DNA from: an uncultured Bacteroidales bacterium
GTDB taxonomy: Bacteria; Bacteroidota; Bacteroidia; Bacteroidales; UBA932
Direction: 5' to 3'
Length of the DNA: 64,000 bases
Assembly (NCBI GenBank): GCA_934667175.1
Contig: CAKULN010000009.1
Coordinates: 1 to 64,000, forward strand
Shown: piece after piece, positions 50,410 to 59,623 of the stretch
Position numbering within the stretch: position 1 is the first letter of the stretch
How the letters are laid out: every line of letters starts with the position of its first letter
Notes under the pieces: model-generated
What the model saw: only the letters and a program-made list of their open reading frames with translations
What the model was told of the DNA's origin: nothing
The model's database searches: none
Position numbers and translations under genes: made by a program

Positions 50410-51585
50410 TTGGACGCGTCAAGGTTCATAGCCGGACGCCTCCGTTTCGGAGGAAGGATAGCGATGGTCTCCATCGCTGTCTCTTTCCTCATCATGATTG
50501 TCTCCGTCTCCGTCTCGTCGGGATTCAGGAATGAGATCAGGGACGGCATTTCAGACCTTACGGGTGATGTTCAGTTGATGCCTATGGACATGAACTACAT
50601 CAGCGAGTCGTCTCCGATTTCGGTCAATCAGAGTTTCATGCCTGACATCGAGGCGATTCCTGAGGTGAAGAGTGTCACTCCGGCTGTCTATCGGGCTGGG
50701 ATTGTCAAGAAGGGGGAGAGCATTCACGGAGTGTTGTTCAAAGGAATCCCTCGGGAGGGATCCGAGACCGACACGATCAAACTTGGGGTCTCGATTCCGG
50801 TCAGGCTTTCGCAGATGCTTGGTCTGGGAGCGGGGGACAGGCTTTTGACGTACTTCGTCGGAGAAAAGGTCAAGGTCCGTAACTTCAACATTACCAGTGT
50901 CTATGAGGGTGTCATGGACGGAACGGACAACATCCTTGTGCTTGCCGACATCGCTGATCTCCAACGGCTTGACGGATGGGCTTCCGATGAGGCCTCTGTC
51001 CTTGAGCTGACTCTGGCCTCGGGAGCCAAGACTGATGCCGGAATGCGGGCTGTGACTGACGAGGTCGGACACATCGCCTTGGACAAGGCCGGAGAGGATG
51101 ATGACACTTTGATCGCGACCTCGGTGATCAGCCGCTATCCGCAGATTTTCGACTGGCTGAACCTCATAGACTTCAACGTGCTTTTCATCCTCGTCCTGAT
51201 GACGATCGTGGCTGGGTTCAACATGATTTCAGGTCTGCTGATCATGTTGTTCCGGAACATTTCCACGATCGGAACCCTCAAATCTTTGGGAATGACCGAC
51301 GGTGCCATCGCCAAGGTTTTTCTGCGTGTCGCTTCAGGGATTGTCTTCCGGGGAATGTTGATCGGCAACGGTGTGGCTCTGGTCCTTTGCGGAATCCAGA
51401 AATGGACCCATGTCATAAAACTCAACCCGGAGAACTACTTCGTGCCTTTTGTCCCGGTACGCCTTAACCTATCTGCGGTGCTTGCCGCCGATGTTGTCTC
51501 CTGGATTGTCATCATGCTTCTCCTCCTGATTCCTTGCCTGTTCATCTCCAAGGTCGATCCGGCCCAGACTGTCAGGGCTCAGTAG
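50410..51585 (+). CDS. ABC transporter permease, LolC/LolE-like (FtsX family)
   Basis: Layout is that of lipoprotein-releasing permeases: RFIAGRLRFGGR, a first transmembrane helix (about residues 15-38, IAMVSIAVSFLIMIVSVSV), a large extracytoplasmic domain, and three C-terminal helices around 255-290, 300-335 and 350-380. No ATG lies at a suitable place; TTG at 50410 is the best start because FIAGRL belongs to the conserved N-terminus, and the next Met falls inside helix 1. The ATPase partner is not in the window. The last 117 bp overlap the convergent lytic transglycosylase gene. Confidence 0.85.
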   Translation: MDASRFIAGRLRFGGRIAMVSIAVSFLIMIVSVSVSSGFRNEIRDGISDLTGDVQLMPMDMNYISESSPISVNQSFMPDIEAIPEVKSVTPAVYRAGIVKKGESIHGVLFKGIPREGSETDTIKLGVSIPVRLSQMLGLGAGDRLLTYFVGEKVKVRNFNITSVYEGVMDGTDNILVLADIADLQRLDGWASDEASVLELTLASGAKTDAGMRAVTDEVGHIALDKAGEDDDTLIATSVISRYPQIFDWLNLIDFNVLFILVLMTIVAGFNMISGLLIMLFRNISTIGTLKSLGMTDGAIAKVFLRVASGIVFRGMLIGNGVALVLCGIQKWTHVIKLNPENYFVPFVPVRLNLSAVLAADVVSWIVIMLLLLIPCLFISKVDPAQTVRAQ

Positions 51586-52704
51586 GATCCGCTCCACATC
51601 TTCCGTTTCCTCGATCATCACCAACGCCGTGTCTGTCGGCTGAACCTTGTATCTCGGTGGATGACCATTGAATATGTCGTACTGGTTCAGCACGGCCTTG
51701 ACGTAGGCCACTGTTTCCTTCCCTTTGAACTTTCCGTGCCTGACATCTTCCACGAATCGGATAGAGTCTTGACTCATCTGCGGCATGACTGTGCACAGAC
51801 TTTCCCATGTGCCTGTGTCAATGCCTTGTGCGCGGGCCAGTTTTATGCAGTCGTAGATTCTGCCTTCCCCTGCGTTGTAGGCTGCCAATGTGAATTTCAA
51901 CAGCTCTTCGTCGTTGGCTGCGGTGTCCTTGAACTTGTTCTGGAGACGGGCGATGTAGGAGGCTCCGGCCACGATGTTCTCTCTTGGATCGAGCAGATCC
52001 TCGATTTCGTAACGGTCGGCTGTCCGTGGCATCATCTGCATGAGTCCGAGCGCCCCCGTCGGGGAACTTGCCTGGATTCTGAATCTGGACTCGCTCCAGA
52101 TAAGCGCCGCGAACATCTTCCAGTCCCAACCTATCCTCTTGGCGTTTTCCTTGATCAGATCGTCGTAGGGGCTTATGATGGACGGATCCTTTTTGACTCC
52201 TTTCCGGTACGGGTTGTAGCCATGAAAGAAACGGGAAATCATGTCGGCATATTCAGTGCTCCCTTTGAAATTGTTGAGCCAGCGGATGATCCCCTTTTGC
52301 TTTCTTTTGTCGGCAGACATAACCCAAGAGACCGGAACCTCGCCAAGAGGAAACGTCATGAACTCATTGCTTTCGGGAACACTTTCGGTCGGCAGCGCGA
52401 GAATGTCAATGCCGCCTGCCCTTAGAGAATCCAGACATGACCAGTCATCCGCAGCAAGGAATATTCTCACGGAATCCTCCAGATAGTCCGCCAACCTTTC
52501 GGCCACCTCATAGCAGTAACCGGTCTGATAGCCGTCAGACAACTTGTCTTCCAGTTTCAGGGCGCAGCGGATCAAGTCATCGCTGAATATGTCCTTAGGG
52601 TTGTCTTGATTCCCGCTCCGTTCGCTGAAAGGAATAATAAGAAGCACCAACAAAGTTGGTATCAAGTACTTGAGAAACTTCTTTGTCACTCTTTTCAGCC
52701 CCAT
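51469..52704 (-). CDS. MltF-like membrane-bound lytic transglycosylase
   Basis: Cleaves peptidoglycan glycan strands. An N-terminal membrane segment (residues 12-28) is followed by a solute-binding-protein-like regulatory domain (about 45-180) and an SLT domain with the catalytic Glu in LIWSESRF near residue 205 and the motifs SPTGALGLMQMMPRTAD and FTLAAYNAGEGRI. The C-terminal about 40 residues are very hydrophilic and encoded antisense to the last membrane helix of the convergent permease gene (117 bp overlap). 411 residues. Confidence 0.92.
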   Translation of the reverse strand: MGLKRVTKKFLKYLIPTLLVLLIIPFSERSGNQDNPKDIFSDDLIRCALKLEDKLSDGYQTGYCYEVAERLADYLEDSVRIFLAADDWSCLDSLRAGGIDILALPTESVPESNEFMTFPLGEVPVSWVMSADKRKQKGIIRWLNNFKGSTEYADMISRFFHGYNPYRKGVKKDPSIISPYDDLIKENAKRIGWDWKMFAALIWSESRFRIQASSPTGALGLMQMMPRTADRYEIEDLLDPRENIVAGASYIARLQNKFKDTAANDEELLKFTLAAYNAGEGRIYDCIKLARAQGIDTGTWESLCTVMPQMSQDSIRFVEDVRHGKFKGKETVAYVKAVLNQYDIFNGHPPRYKVQPTDTALVMIEETEDVERILLSPDSLGRIDLGDEQARNQEEKHDDNPGDNIGGKHRR

Positions 52705-52706
52705 GG

Positions 52707-55445
52707 TCAGAATCTGCTGTTACTTCCGCCTCCGGAACCGCCTATGCCTCCAAAGCCGCCGAGACCGCCGAATCCTCCGCCGGAGCTTCCGCCGCTTCCT
52801 CCTGACAGGCCACCGCTGGCGTTGACTGCCTTATTCGGGCTTGGCTGAGTGTAGAACGGCCAGTAGATTCCGATCTTGAAAGCCGTCTGGGTCCTGATGT
52901 AATGGTGCGCGCTGAAATAGTCCGCCTTGTCCATCGGCCATCCGTTACCGATGTTCTCAAGTTTCACGAATATGCAGGCCCTCTTCCATTGGACATTGAC
53001 GAAAGCGTCGATGACCGGACCGTTGTTGTACTTTTCCTCTTTCTGGTTGTAGAACGCTCCCACGGCCGGATTCCATGCTGGAGAGTAGAACTTGGTGTTG
53101 TACCATCCCTCGGCTCCGAGCTGCATCTGCATGATGTTCCTCTTCACGTTGAACTGGAGATAAAGCCTTGAGTTGGCCGCAAGGCTTGGCAAAGGGAGCA
53201 CGTCCTGGTTTGATGAGACTTGAAACAGAAGCCTGTTGTCCAGGTGGACAGGTCCGAGAACGAAATCCTTGTCCAGCGAGGCGCTCAGAACACTCATCGG
53301 CGAGTTGTTCTGACGCACGACCCCGGTAGAGTCGTAGTAGACGTTGCCCGACAGAAGCGCATAGCCGAATTTCGCGCCTATCCTCCATCTTGGCACGTCC
53401 AGCCCGGCCTGGATCTTGGTCGTGGAGATCTTGCCGAATTCGTTGTCCCATTTGAAATGGTTGGAGTAGTAATGCTGGTGGTAGTACTCCGGCTCTTCCA
53501 GACTTGTCTCGAAGTGCAGATTCATCCTGACCGGACTCTTTCGGGCCCTTCTGAACGGAAACATTTCGAACCTTGCGTTCGCCTTGACGGACAGATCATT
53601 CATCTGGTCGCCGAGGAAGACGTAGTCACCGGTCGCGTCCCAACGTATGAAGTTCCTTAGCTGTCCCTCGACTCCGGCGTAGACAAAAGCGGAGTTCCAG
53701 ATCTTGTTGGTCGTGCCTTTGAGGAATGTCGGATCGAAAACACTGTAGCTCAGGATCCTGTTGCCTATCCCTCCGTTCAGTTTGGAGACAATCGCCTCGT
53801 CTGACCACGGTTGCAGTCGGAGGAACACCCTGTTCTCCAGTTTCATCACCCTCACTGAGTCAAAGGATGTTGTAGGATTGTAATTGAATATGTCATTGTA
53901 GAACTTGCGTCCGGCCGCATCCGTGATCTGGTCTTCATAGCTCTTGCGGAACACGGAGTATTCACTGCTGTGTCCTATGAAAGCGGTCGTGATGTTGTCG
54001 TCGCCAAGGGTGTCGGCGGCCTCTCTCGCCGCTATCCTTCTGCTTAGGAAAACATCAAGGGAATCTATCATGGTAGAGTCACCGGAGGCCATTACGCTGT
54101 CCCTGTACGCCTTGTCGATTTTCCTGTACTTCATGTCCTTTATGAAAGTGAACGGAATCCGGTACTGCTGGTCAAGGAAGAATGTGTTCCTGATGATGTT
54201 GGTCGAAGCGTTGTTTAGGTTTATGGGATATTCCCTTGCGTCCAGTGTCGTGTCCCTGACCATCGAGTTGTCGCTGGTTCCTCCGTTCTCTTTACGGATT
54301 ATCTTGTTGTGGATGTAGCCGGCATGCATCATGTAGCGCTTGCCCAGATAGTTGGCCGATGCCACGAACGTCTTGTTGGTCGTCTTCTCGCCCTGCATGA
54401 TTCCGTTACCCCCGAAACGGTCATATTCAAGAGTGAAATTCAACTCCGGGAAGATGTTCTGCGTTGTCAGGATGTGCAGGTTGTCGGATTCTTTCTGGGA
54501 ATCCGCGAAGATGGTGCCGAAATAGGCCAGTTCGGTGTAAGGCGTTTTCGTGTTGTACATGGGGAGCGTCTTCGCCGAGTAGGTCCACGACTCGTAAGGC
54601 GTGTAGAACGACACCCCGTTCTCGCTTTCGCGGTTGAACCAGTTGTAGTACTGAACGGCGGATCCGGCGACTCCCAACCATGTGGCGTTCACGTCATTGC
54701 GGTAGAAAGGGTAGTCGTGCAGCCAATGGTTGTAGCTTGTGTCCGGAACGCTGATGTCCATCTTGTGGAACTCCCGCTCGTGGGTCCACTGGATTATGCG
54801 CTTGTAATGAAGTGAATCGGGGATTGCGAAAGTCTCCAGAATCCTTGGCGTCGCTTCCTTGACACTGTCCCTGTAAGCCTTGAGGCTGTCCTTCACGTTG
54901 AGGATGCTGTCCGCAAGATGTTTCTTTATCTTTTCCTTTACCTCGAAGTCGTATTTCTTTCTGTCCGTCTTTGAAAGTCCAGCGTACCAGGCGTCGAACG
55001 CCGCCTTTTTTCTGATGGCCGAGTCAAGGCGGTAGAGGGAATCGACTATCGGCCAGTCAAGCGAATCTCCCGCCGCCCTCAGAGAGTCCACCACAATCCT
55101 GTGGGTCAGCGAGTCCAGGATCGCCACATAGTACTTGTAGCGGAACGGATCGGTCTCCTTCAGCGAGTCGGGCGGGAATATGGTGTCCCTTGCCGTCAGC
55201 TGAGGCGTCGTGTCGATAGGGGTCAGGAAGAACGAAGAGTCATCCTTGCCCGCGGCTCCGCCGATGAACTGATTCCTATAGCGGATCGTGTCCGGTTGCA
55301 GAGGTCTGTCCGCCAAGATGAATCCATAGCCCGGATCCCCGGCAAGCGGACGGTTACCCATGCCGACGGCCTGCATCGTGATGACACACACGACAGCCAC
55401 CGGAAACCATATTCTTTTCAAAGTCTCTTTCACTTTCACTTTCAT
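52707..55445 (-). CDS. Large outer-membrane porin (Porin_10-like) with glycine-rich tail
   Basis: 912 residues. After a signal-like segment (residues 10-28) comes a helical, charged region of about 200 residues (KAAFDAWYAGLSKTDRKKYD) and then a beta barrel of alternating amphipathic strands ending FKIGIYWPFY near residue 870; it resembles the large Bacteroidota putative porin family. After the last strand there is a 37-residue tail made almost only of Gly and Ser (residues about 880-912), which is unusual, since barrel proteins normally end on an aromatic residue. The start at 55445 was chosen because an earlier one would overlap the promoter. Stop lies 2 bp from the transglycosylase start. 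Confidence 0.82.
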   Translation of the reverse strand: MKVKVKETLKRIWFPVAVVCVITMQAVGMGNRPLAGDPGYGFILADRPLQPDTIRYRNQFIGGAAGKDDSSFFLTPIDTTPQLTARDTIFPPDSLKETDPFRYKYYVAILDSLTHRIVVDSLRAAGDSLDWPIVDSLYRLDSAIRKKAAFDAWYAGLSKTDRKKYDFEVKEKIKKHLADSILNVKDSLKAYRDSVKEATPRILETFAIPDSLHYKRIIQWTHEREFHKMDISVPDTSYNHWLHDYPFYRNDVNATWLGVAGSAVQYYNWFNRESENGVSFYTPYESWTYSAKTLPMYNTKTPYTELAYFGTIFADSQKESDNLHILTTQNIFPELNFTLEYDRFGGNGIMQGEKTTNKTFVASANYLGKRYMMHAGYIHNKIIRKENGGTSDNSMVRDTTLDAREYPINLNNASTNIIRNTFFLDQQYRIPFTFIKDMKYRKIDKAYRDSVMASGDSTMIDSLDVFLSRRIAAREAADTLGDDNITTAFIGHSSEYSVFRKSYEDQITDAAGRKFYNDIFNYNPTTSFDSVRVMKLENRVFLRLQPWSDEAIVSKLNGGIGNRILSYSVFDPTFLKGTTNKIWNSAFVYAGVEGQLRNFIRWDATGDYVFLGDQMNDLSVKANARFEMFPFRRARKSPVRMNLHFETSLEEPEYYHQHYYSNHFKWDNEFGKISTTKIQAGLDVPRWRIGAKFGYALLSGNVYYDSTGVVRQNNSPMSVLSASLDKDFVLGPVHLDNRLLFQVSSNQDVLPLPSLAANSRLYLQFNVKRNIMQMQLGAEGWYNTKFYSPAWNPAVGAFYNQKEEKYNNGPVIDAFVNVQWKRACIFVKLENIGNGWPMDKADYFSAHHYIRTQTAFKIGIYWPFYTQPSPNKAVNASGGLSGGSGGSSGGGFGGLGGFGGIGGSGGGSNSRF

Positions 55446-55468
55446 ATTCCCTTGAGGGTGCAATCTCA

Positions 55469-55476
55469 CAAAGATA
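55469..55476 (-). promoter_or_regulatory. -7 box (TATCTTTG) of the porin gene
   Basis: Exact match to TAnnTTTG, 23 bp before the chosen start codon. The 16 bp reading TATCTTTGTGAGATTG is the same as at the asnS promoter. Confidence 0.7.
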
Positions 55477-55511
55477 CTGTTTTTCCGTTTTTTGCACAAA
55501 TTCAGTGCTAA

Positions 55512-55544
55512 GGTGCCTCGGAGGTGCCTCGGAGGTGTCTCGGG
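55512..55544. repeat. Three 11-bp tandem repeats
   Basis: GGTGCCTCGGA occurs at 55512 and 55523, then a variant GGTGTCTCGGG at 55534. They lie in the non-coding gap between the porin and glgB. Confidence 0.8.
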
Positions 55545-55620
55545 TGCGAATATGCCGTTTCCGCCCCCGTGGTTCCTGAAATTTGGATGTACGGGTGCGG
55601 GAATCCGGAATTCGCACCCG
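55541..55620. repeat. 11-bp inverted repeat with 58-bp loop upstream of glgB
   Basis: CGGGTGCGAAT (55541-55551) and ATTCGCACCCG (55610-55620) are exact inverse copies. They end about 62 bp before glgB, near a possible promoter TATCTTTA, so they may be a regulatory site or a cruciform. Confidence 0.7.
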
Positions 55621-55682
55621 GGGGCCTTTGCTGATATTTAATAAATATTTAGTATCTTTATTGTTGCAAATCGAGTCAAACC

Positions 55683-57668
55683 ATGAAGAAGAAACTCTGG
55701 ATATATGACACCGACCCGTACCTAAAGCCGTTTCAGGCGGCGATCGAGGCGCGGCACAAGAGGATAGTTGACGCGGCGGAGAAGATAACAGGCGCAGGAG
55801 TCGAGGAACTTGCCTCCAGTGTCAACAATCATCTTTACTACGGGCTGCACAAATGTGCGGACGGCTCCTGGGTGATCCGGGAATGGGCCCCGAACGCCAG
55901 CCGGATCTATCTCATAGGAGAGTTCAACAACTGGAGGCGCACGTCGGCCTACGAGTTCAAACCGGCCGGGAGCGGCAACTGGGAACTCAAGTTGGATGCC
56001 ATGTTCCTGAGCCACGGAGAGTTGTACAAGTTGTTCATCGAATGGCCCGGTGGAGGAGGCGAGAGGATTCCGGCCTATTGCACAAGGCTGGTGCAGGATG
56101 ACGAGACGAAGGTTTTCTGCGCCCAGGTCTGGGATCCCGCGCGAGGATATTCATGGAAGAATGACAGGGTGCTGAGAAGACCTCATCCCCTCATCTACGA
56201 GTGTCACATCGGGATGAGTTCGGAGGAGCGCAAGGTGTCCACGTTCGCTGAGTTCAGGGAGAATGTGCTGCCGAGGGTCAAGAGGCTTGGGTACGACACC
56301 ATTCAGGTCATGGCCCTTCAGGAGCATCCGTACTACGGCTCGTTCGGCTATCAGGTCTCGAACTTCTTCGCGCTGAGCTCGCGTTTCGGCACGCCGGAGG
56401 AGTTCAAGGAACTGGTGGACACCGCGCACGGGATGGGGATAGCCGTGGTGATGGACATCGTGCATTCGCACAGTTGCAGCAATGTGGATGAGGGACTTGG
56501 CCTGTTTGATGGTCGTGAGGATCTCTATTTTTACAAAGGCCCGCAGGGACATCACCCGGCTTGGGGGTCCCGCTGCTTCGACTATGGGAAAGACGAGGTG
56601 GTGCGCTTCCTTCTGAGCAACTGCAAGTTTTGGATGGAGGAATATCATCTTGACGGCTTCCGTTTCGATGGCGTGACGAGCATGATGTACTGGGATCACG
56701 GGCTCGGAAAGGACTTCAACGGCTACGAACCGTATTTTGACTCTGGAGTCGACGAGAATGCCGTGACCTATCTCGGGCTGGCCAATCTGCTGATCCGCCA
56801 GATCAGGCCGGAGGCTGTCACGATCGCGGAGGATGTCAGCGGGATGGCCGGTCTGGCAGCTCCGTTCGAGACCGGAGGAGTCGGTTTCGGATTCAGGATG
56901 GCGATGGGTGTGGCGGACCATTGGATCAAATGGATCAAGGAGAAGCGGGACGAGGAATGGAGTCCAGGAGAGATTTGGTACGAGCTGACCAACAAGCGGG
57001 CGGATGAGAAGACCATCAGTTACGCGGAATGCCACGATCAAGCTCTTGTCGGAGACAAAACATTGATATTCAGACTGCTCGATAAAGAGATGTACTTTTC
57101 CATGAATATGGACTCGAAGAATCCGGTGGTCGATCGCGGGATAGCCCTGCACAAATTGATCCGTCTGGTCACGCTCGGTACCGCCGGGGACGGCTATCTG
57201 AATTTCATGGGCAATGAGTTCGGTCATCCCGAGTGGATTGATTTTCCTCGTGAGGGGAACGGCTGGAGTTACGAGCATGCCCGCAGAATGTGGTCTCTGG
57301 CGGACAATGGACTGCTGAGATACCACTGTCTCGAGAACTTTGACAAGGCGATGATTCATCTTGTAAAACGATACGGCGCACTTGCGGCAAGGCCTGAGCT
57401 TCTTCGGGCCGATGAAGAAAAGAAAATCTTGATTTTCAGGCGTAAAAGCCTTATCTTTGCGCTTAATTTCAATCCTGTGGAGTCGTTCGCCGACTATGCT
57501 TTCCCGGCTCCGTCCGGAGACTATGTAAAGGTGCTTGATTCCGACGCCAGGGAATTTGACGGATTCGCGAGACTCGAAAATGACGGGGAGCATTTGACGG
57601 CCGAAGGCTGTCTGAGCCTCTACCTTCCGAGCCGTTGCGCTCTTGTGCTGATTGAAAGGAAAGGATAA
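55683..57668 (+). CDS. glgB: 1,4-alpha-glucan branching enzyme
   Basis: Forms the alpha-1,6 branches of glycogen. An N-terminal beta-sandwich module (CBM48, about residues 55-140; SWVIREWAPNASRIYLIGEF) precedes the GH13 barrel: DIVHSH, the nucleophile Asp in DGFRFDGVTSM near 328, the acid Glu in TIAEDVSGM near 382, and YAECHDQA near 450. The C-terminal beta domain ends in SRCALVLIERKG. 661 residues. The first gene of the glycogen operon; the next begins 13 bp downstream. Confidence 0.96.
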   Translation: MKKKLWIYDTDPYLKPFQAAIEARHKRIVDAAEKITGAGVEELASSVNNHLYYGLHKCADGSWVIREWAPNASRIYLIGEFNNWRRTSAYEFKPAGSGNWELKLDAMFLSHGELYKLFIEWPGGGGERIPAYCTRLVQDDETKVFCAQVWDPARGYSWKNDRVLRRPHPLIYECHIGMSSEERKVSTFAEFRENVLPRVKRLGYDTIQVMALQEHPYYGSFGYQVSNFFALSSRFGTPEEFKELVDTAHGMGIAVVMDIVHSHSCSNVDEGLGLFDGREDLYFYKGPQGHHPAWGSRCFDYGKDEVVRFLLSNCKFWMEEYHLDGFRFDGVTSMMYWDHGLGKDFNGYEPYFDSGVDENAVTYLGLANLLIRQIRPEAVTIAEDVSGMAGLAAPFETGGVGFGFRMAMGVADHWIKWIKEKRDEEWSPGEIWYELTNKRADEKTISYAECHDQALVGDKTLIFRLLDKEMYFSMNMDSKNPVVDRGIALHKLIRLVTLGTAGDGYLNFMGNEFGHPEWIDFPREGNGWSYEHARRMWSLADNGLLRYHCLENFDKAMIHLVKRYGALAARPELLRADEEKKILIFRRKSLIFALNFNPVESFADYAFPAPSGDYVKVLDSDAREFDGFARLENDGEHLTAEGCLSLYLPSRCALVLIERKG

Positions 57669-57681
57669 AATTTTAACCGAT

Positions 57682-59619
57682 ATGGCTTTTTTGAAGTTCA
57701 ACAAGTCCGAGTTGGTCAACCTCTCATATTCACTGAAGAGGGAGATTATCTGTGCCAACAAGACCGGCGCTTACTGCAACACTTCCATAGTGACTTGCAA
57801 CACAAGGCGTTACCATGGTTTGCTGGCAGTGCCGGTTGACGCTTTCGGAGGCAGGACGCACCTGCTCCTGTCCTCTCTGGACGAAAGCCTCATCCTCAAT
57901 GGAAAACAGTTCAATCTGGGCATTCATTGCTATGGCAGCGTCTACGAACCGCGCGGCCACAAGTACATCATTGATTTCGAGGCTGACCCTGTGCCTAAAA
58001 TTACCTACAAGGTGGGTGAGATCGTGCTCACCAAGAGCATCCTTCTTGTGCCGGATTCGGATCAGGTGATGATCCGTTTCGACCTTGTCAAGGCTCCGGC
58101 GAAAGTCAAGCTGCTGCTCACTCCGTTTCTGGCATTCAGGGACATCCACGCTCTTACCTACGAGAACCCTAACGCGAGGACGGAAGGTTGGGAGATCCCT
58201 AACGGAATGTCCTTCAATCTTTACGAAGGCTTCCCTGATCTGAACATGCAGTTCAACATCAAGGATGTCTCTTTCGTGGCCGCTCCGTGCTGGTACAAAG
58301 GGGTGACATATTCCGATGAATATCGCCGCGGGTTCGCCTGTAAGGAAGACCTTTACGTTCCGGGACATTTCGAGACCGGGATGAAGCCGGGGGACTCGCT
58401 TGTCTTCTCCGCTTCTGTGGATCCCGCGACTCCGTCCGGACTTAAGAGAAAGTTCGAATCCTATGTGGCCAGGGCCGCGAAGATCACCACCTACCATGAG
58501 CAGCTTGTGCACTGCGCCGATCTGCTGAAACAGGACCGTGGAGGCCACAAGATGATAACAGCGGGGTTCTCATGGCTTTACACCGGCCTGTTGAGGGAGA
58601 CGCTGGAAGCCCTTCCTGGCCTTACCCTCTATGCGGACGGCAACAAGGCCGAGTTCGAGGAGATCCTCGACAACCTCATCGCAGACAATCAGGAACGCCT
58701 TTTCCATAGGACAACACAAGTCGAGGCGCCGCTCAGGCTGGCGGACACTTTGACTCACTACATTGAGTTCGGCGCTGATCCAAAGGCTGTCTGGAAGAAG
58801 TACGGTCCGGTGGTCAAAGGCATACTTGAAAGCTACTTGCCAGGCAAACGCATCGAAGTCGCGATGCAGCCGAACGGACTTCTCTGGGCACAGCTTGACC
58901 ATTGGGCTCTTTCTTGGATGAACACTTATGTGAACGGCAATCCTGTGACAGAAAGGGCTGGCTATCAGGTGGAGACGAACGCTATGTGGTTCCAGTCCAT
59001 TCTCTTCGCGGTGACGATGGAACGAAAATATTCACCGTCGGACAGCGCTTTCCTTAAGGAATGGTCCCGCATCCTGGATCTTGTCCGCGCGAACTTCCAG
59101 AGCACTTTCTGGAACGCCCGCGCCGGCTATCTCGCTGACTATGTGGACAACGCAGGGCAGCACCTTGAGGTTCGTCCGAACATGCTCTACGCCCTTGTGG
59201 GTGAGAATATTCCTGTTGAACCGGAAGTCGCTCAGAGGGTGTTGCAGGTGATTGACAATGAGCTTGTGACAAGAAGGGGAATCCGTACGCTTTCTCCTCG
59301 CCATGCTGAATATAAGGGAGTCTATGAAGGCTCTCAGACAGACAGGGATCTGGCCTACTACAACGGCTGCTGCCTAACTTCGCTCCTTGGACCTTATTGC
59401 GAGGTCTGCTTCAAGATGAAGGGGGCTGCTTTCCTGAACAAGGCCCAGTGGCTCGTCAACGGCTTCTACGAGGATCTGAACAAGCACGGGGTAGGGGCGT
59501 TCTCCGAACTCTATGACGGCGACCCGCCTCATGAGCCTCACGGAGCGATCTCGTCGGCCCTCAGCACGGCTGCCTTGCTGGAAGTGGAGTACCTTAAGAA
59601 TAAATACAAGGAGGAGTAG
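57682..59619 (+). CDS. Glycogen debranching enzyme (amylo-alpha-1,6-glucosidase, GH133-like)
   Basis: Removes alpha-1,6 branch points. N-terminal beta domain (NTRRYHGLLAVPVDAFGGRTH, residues about 40-70) is typical of bacterial GDE N domains; the C-terminal (alpha/alpha)6 barrel carries TAGFSWLYTGLLRETLEALP, NGLLWAQLDHWALSW, QVETNAMWF and ending YNGCCLTSLLGPYCE. Start at 57682 (MAFLKFNKSELV) follows glgB by 13 bp; the earlier start overlaps it. 645 residues. Confidence 0.92.
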   Translation: MAFLKFNKSELVNLSYSLKREIICANKTGAYCNTSIVTCNTRRYHGLLAVPVDAFGGRTHLLLSSLDESLILNGKQFNLGIHCYGSVYEPRGHKYIIDFEADPVPKITYKVGEIVLTKSILLVPDSDQVMIRFDLVKAPAKVKLLLTPFLAFRDIHALTYENPNARTEGWEIPNGMSFNLYEGFPDLNMQFNIKDVSFVAAPCWYKGVTYSDEYRRGFACKEDLYVPGHFETGMKPGDSLVFSASVDPATPSGLKRKFESYVARAAKITTYHEQLVHCADLLKQDRGGHKMITAGFSWLYTGLLRETLEALPGLTLYADGNKAEFEEILDNLIADNQERLFHRTTQVEAPLRLADTLTHYIEFGADPKAVWKKYGPVVKGILESYLPGKRIEVAMQPNGLLWAQLDHWALSWMNTYVNGNPVTERAGYQVETNAMWFQSILFAVTMERKYSPSDSAFLKEWSRILDLVRANFQSTFWNARAGYLADYVDNAGQHLEVRPNMLYALVGENIPVEPEVAQRVLQVIDNELVTRRGIRTLSPRHAEYKGVYEGSQTDRDLAYYNGCCLTSLLGPYCEVCFKMKGAAFLNKAQWLVNGFYEDLNKHGVGAFSELYDGDPPHEPHGAISSALSTAALLEVEYLKNKYKEE

Positions 59620-59623
59620 GAAT

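Noticed and set aside
49358-50422. Open frame of 354 codons on the minus strand
   Set aside because: It is antisense to the M13 peptidase gene, which has all its zinc ligands.
56151-57761. Long open frame of 536 codons on the minus strand
   Set aside because: It lies opposite glgB, which has full GH13 motifs; the reverse frame has no recognisable domain.
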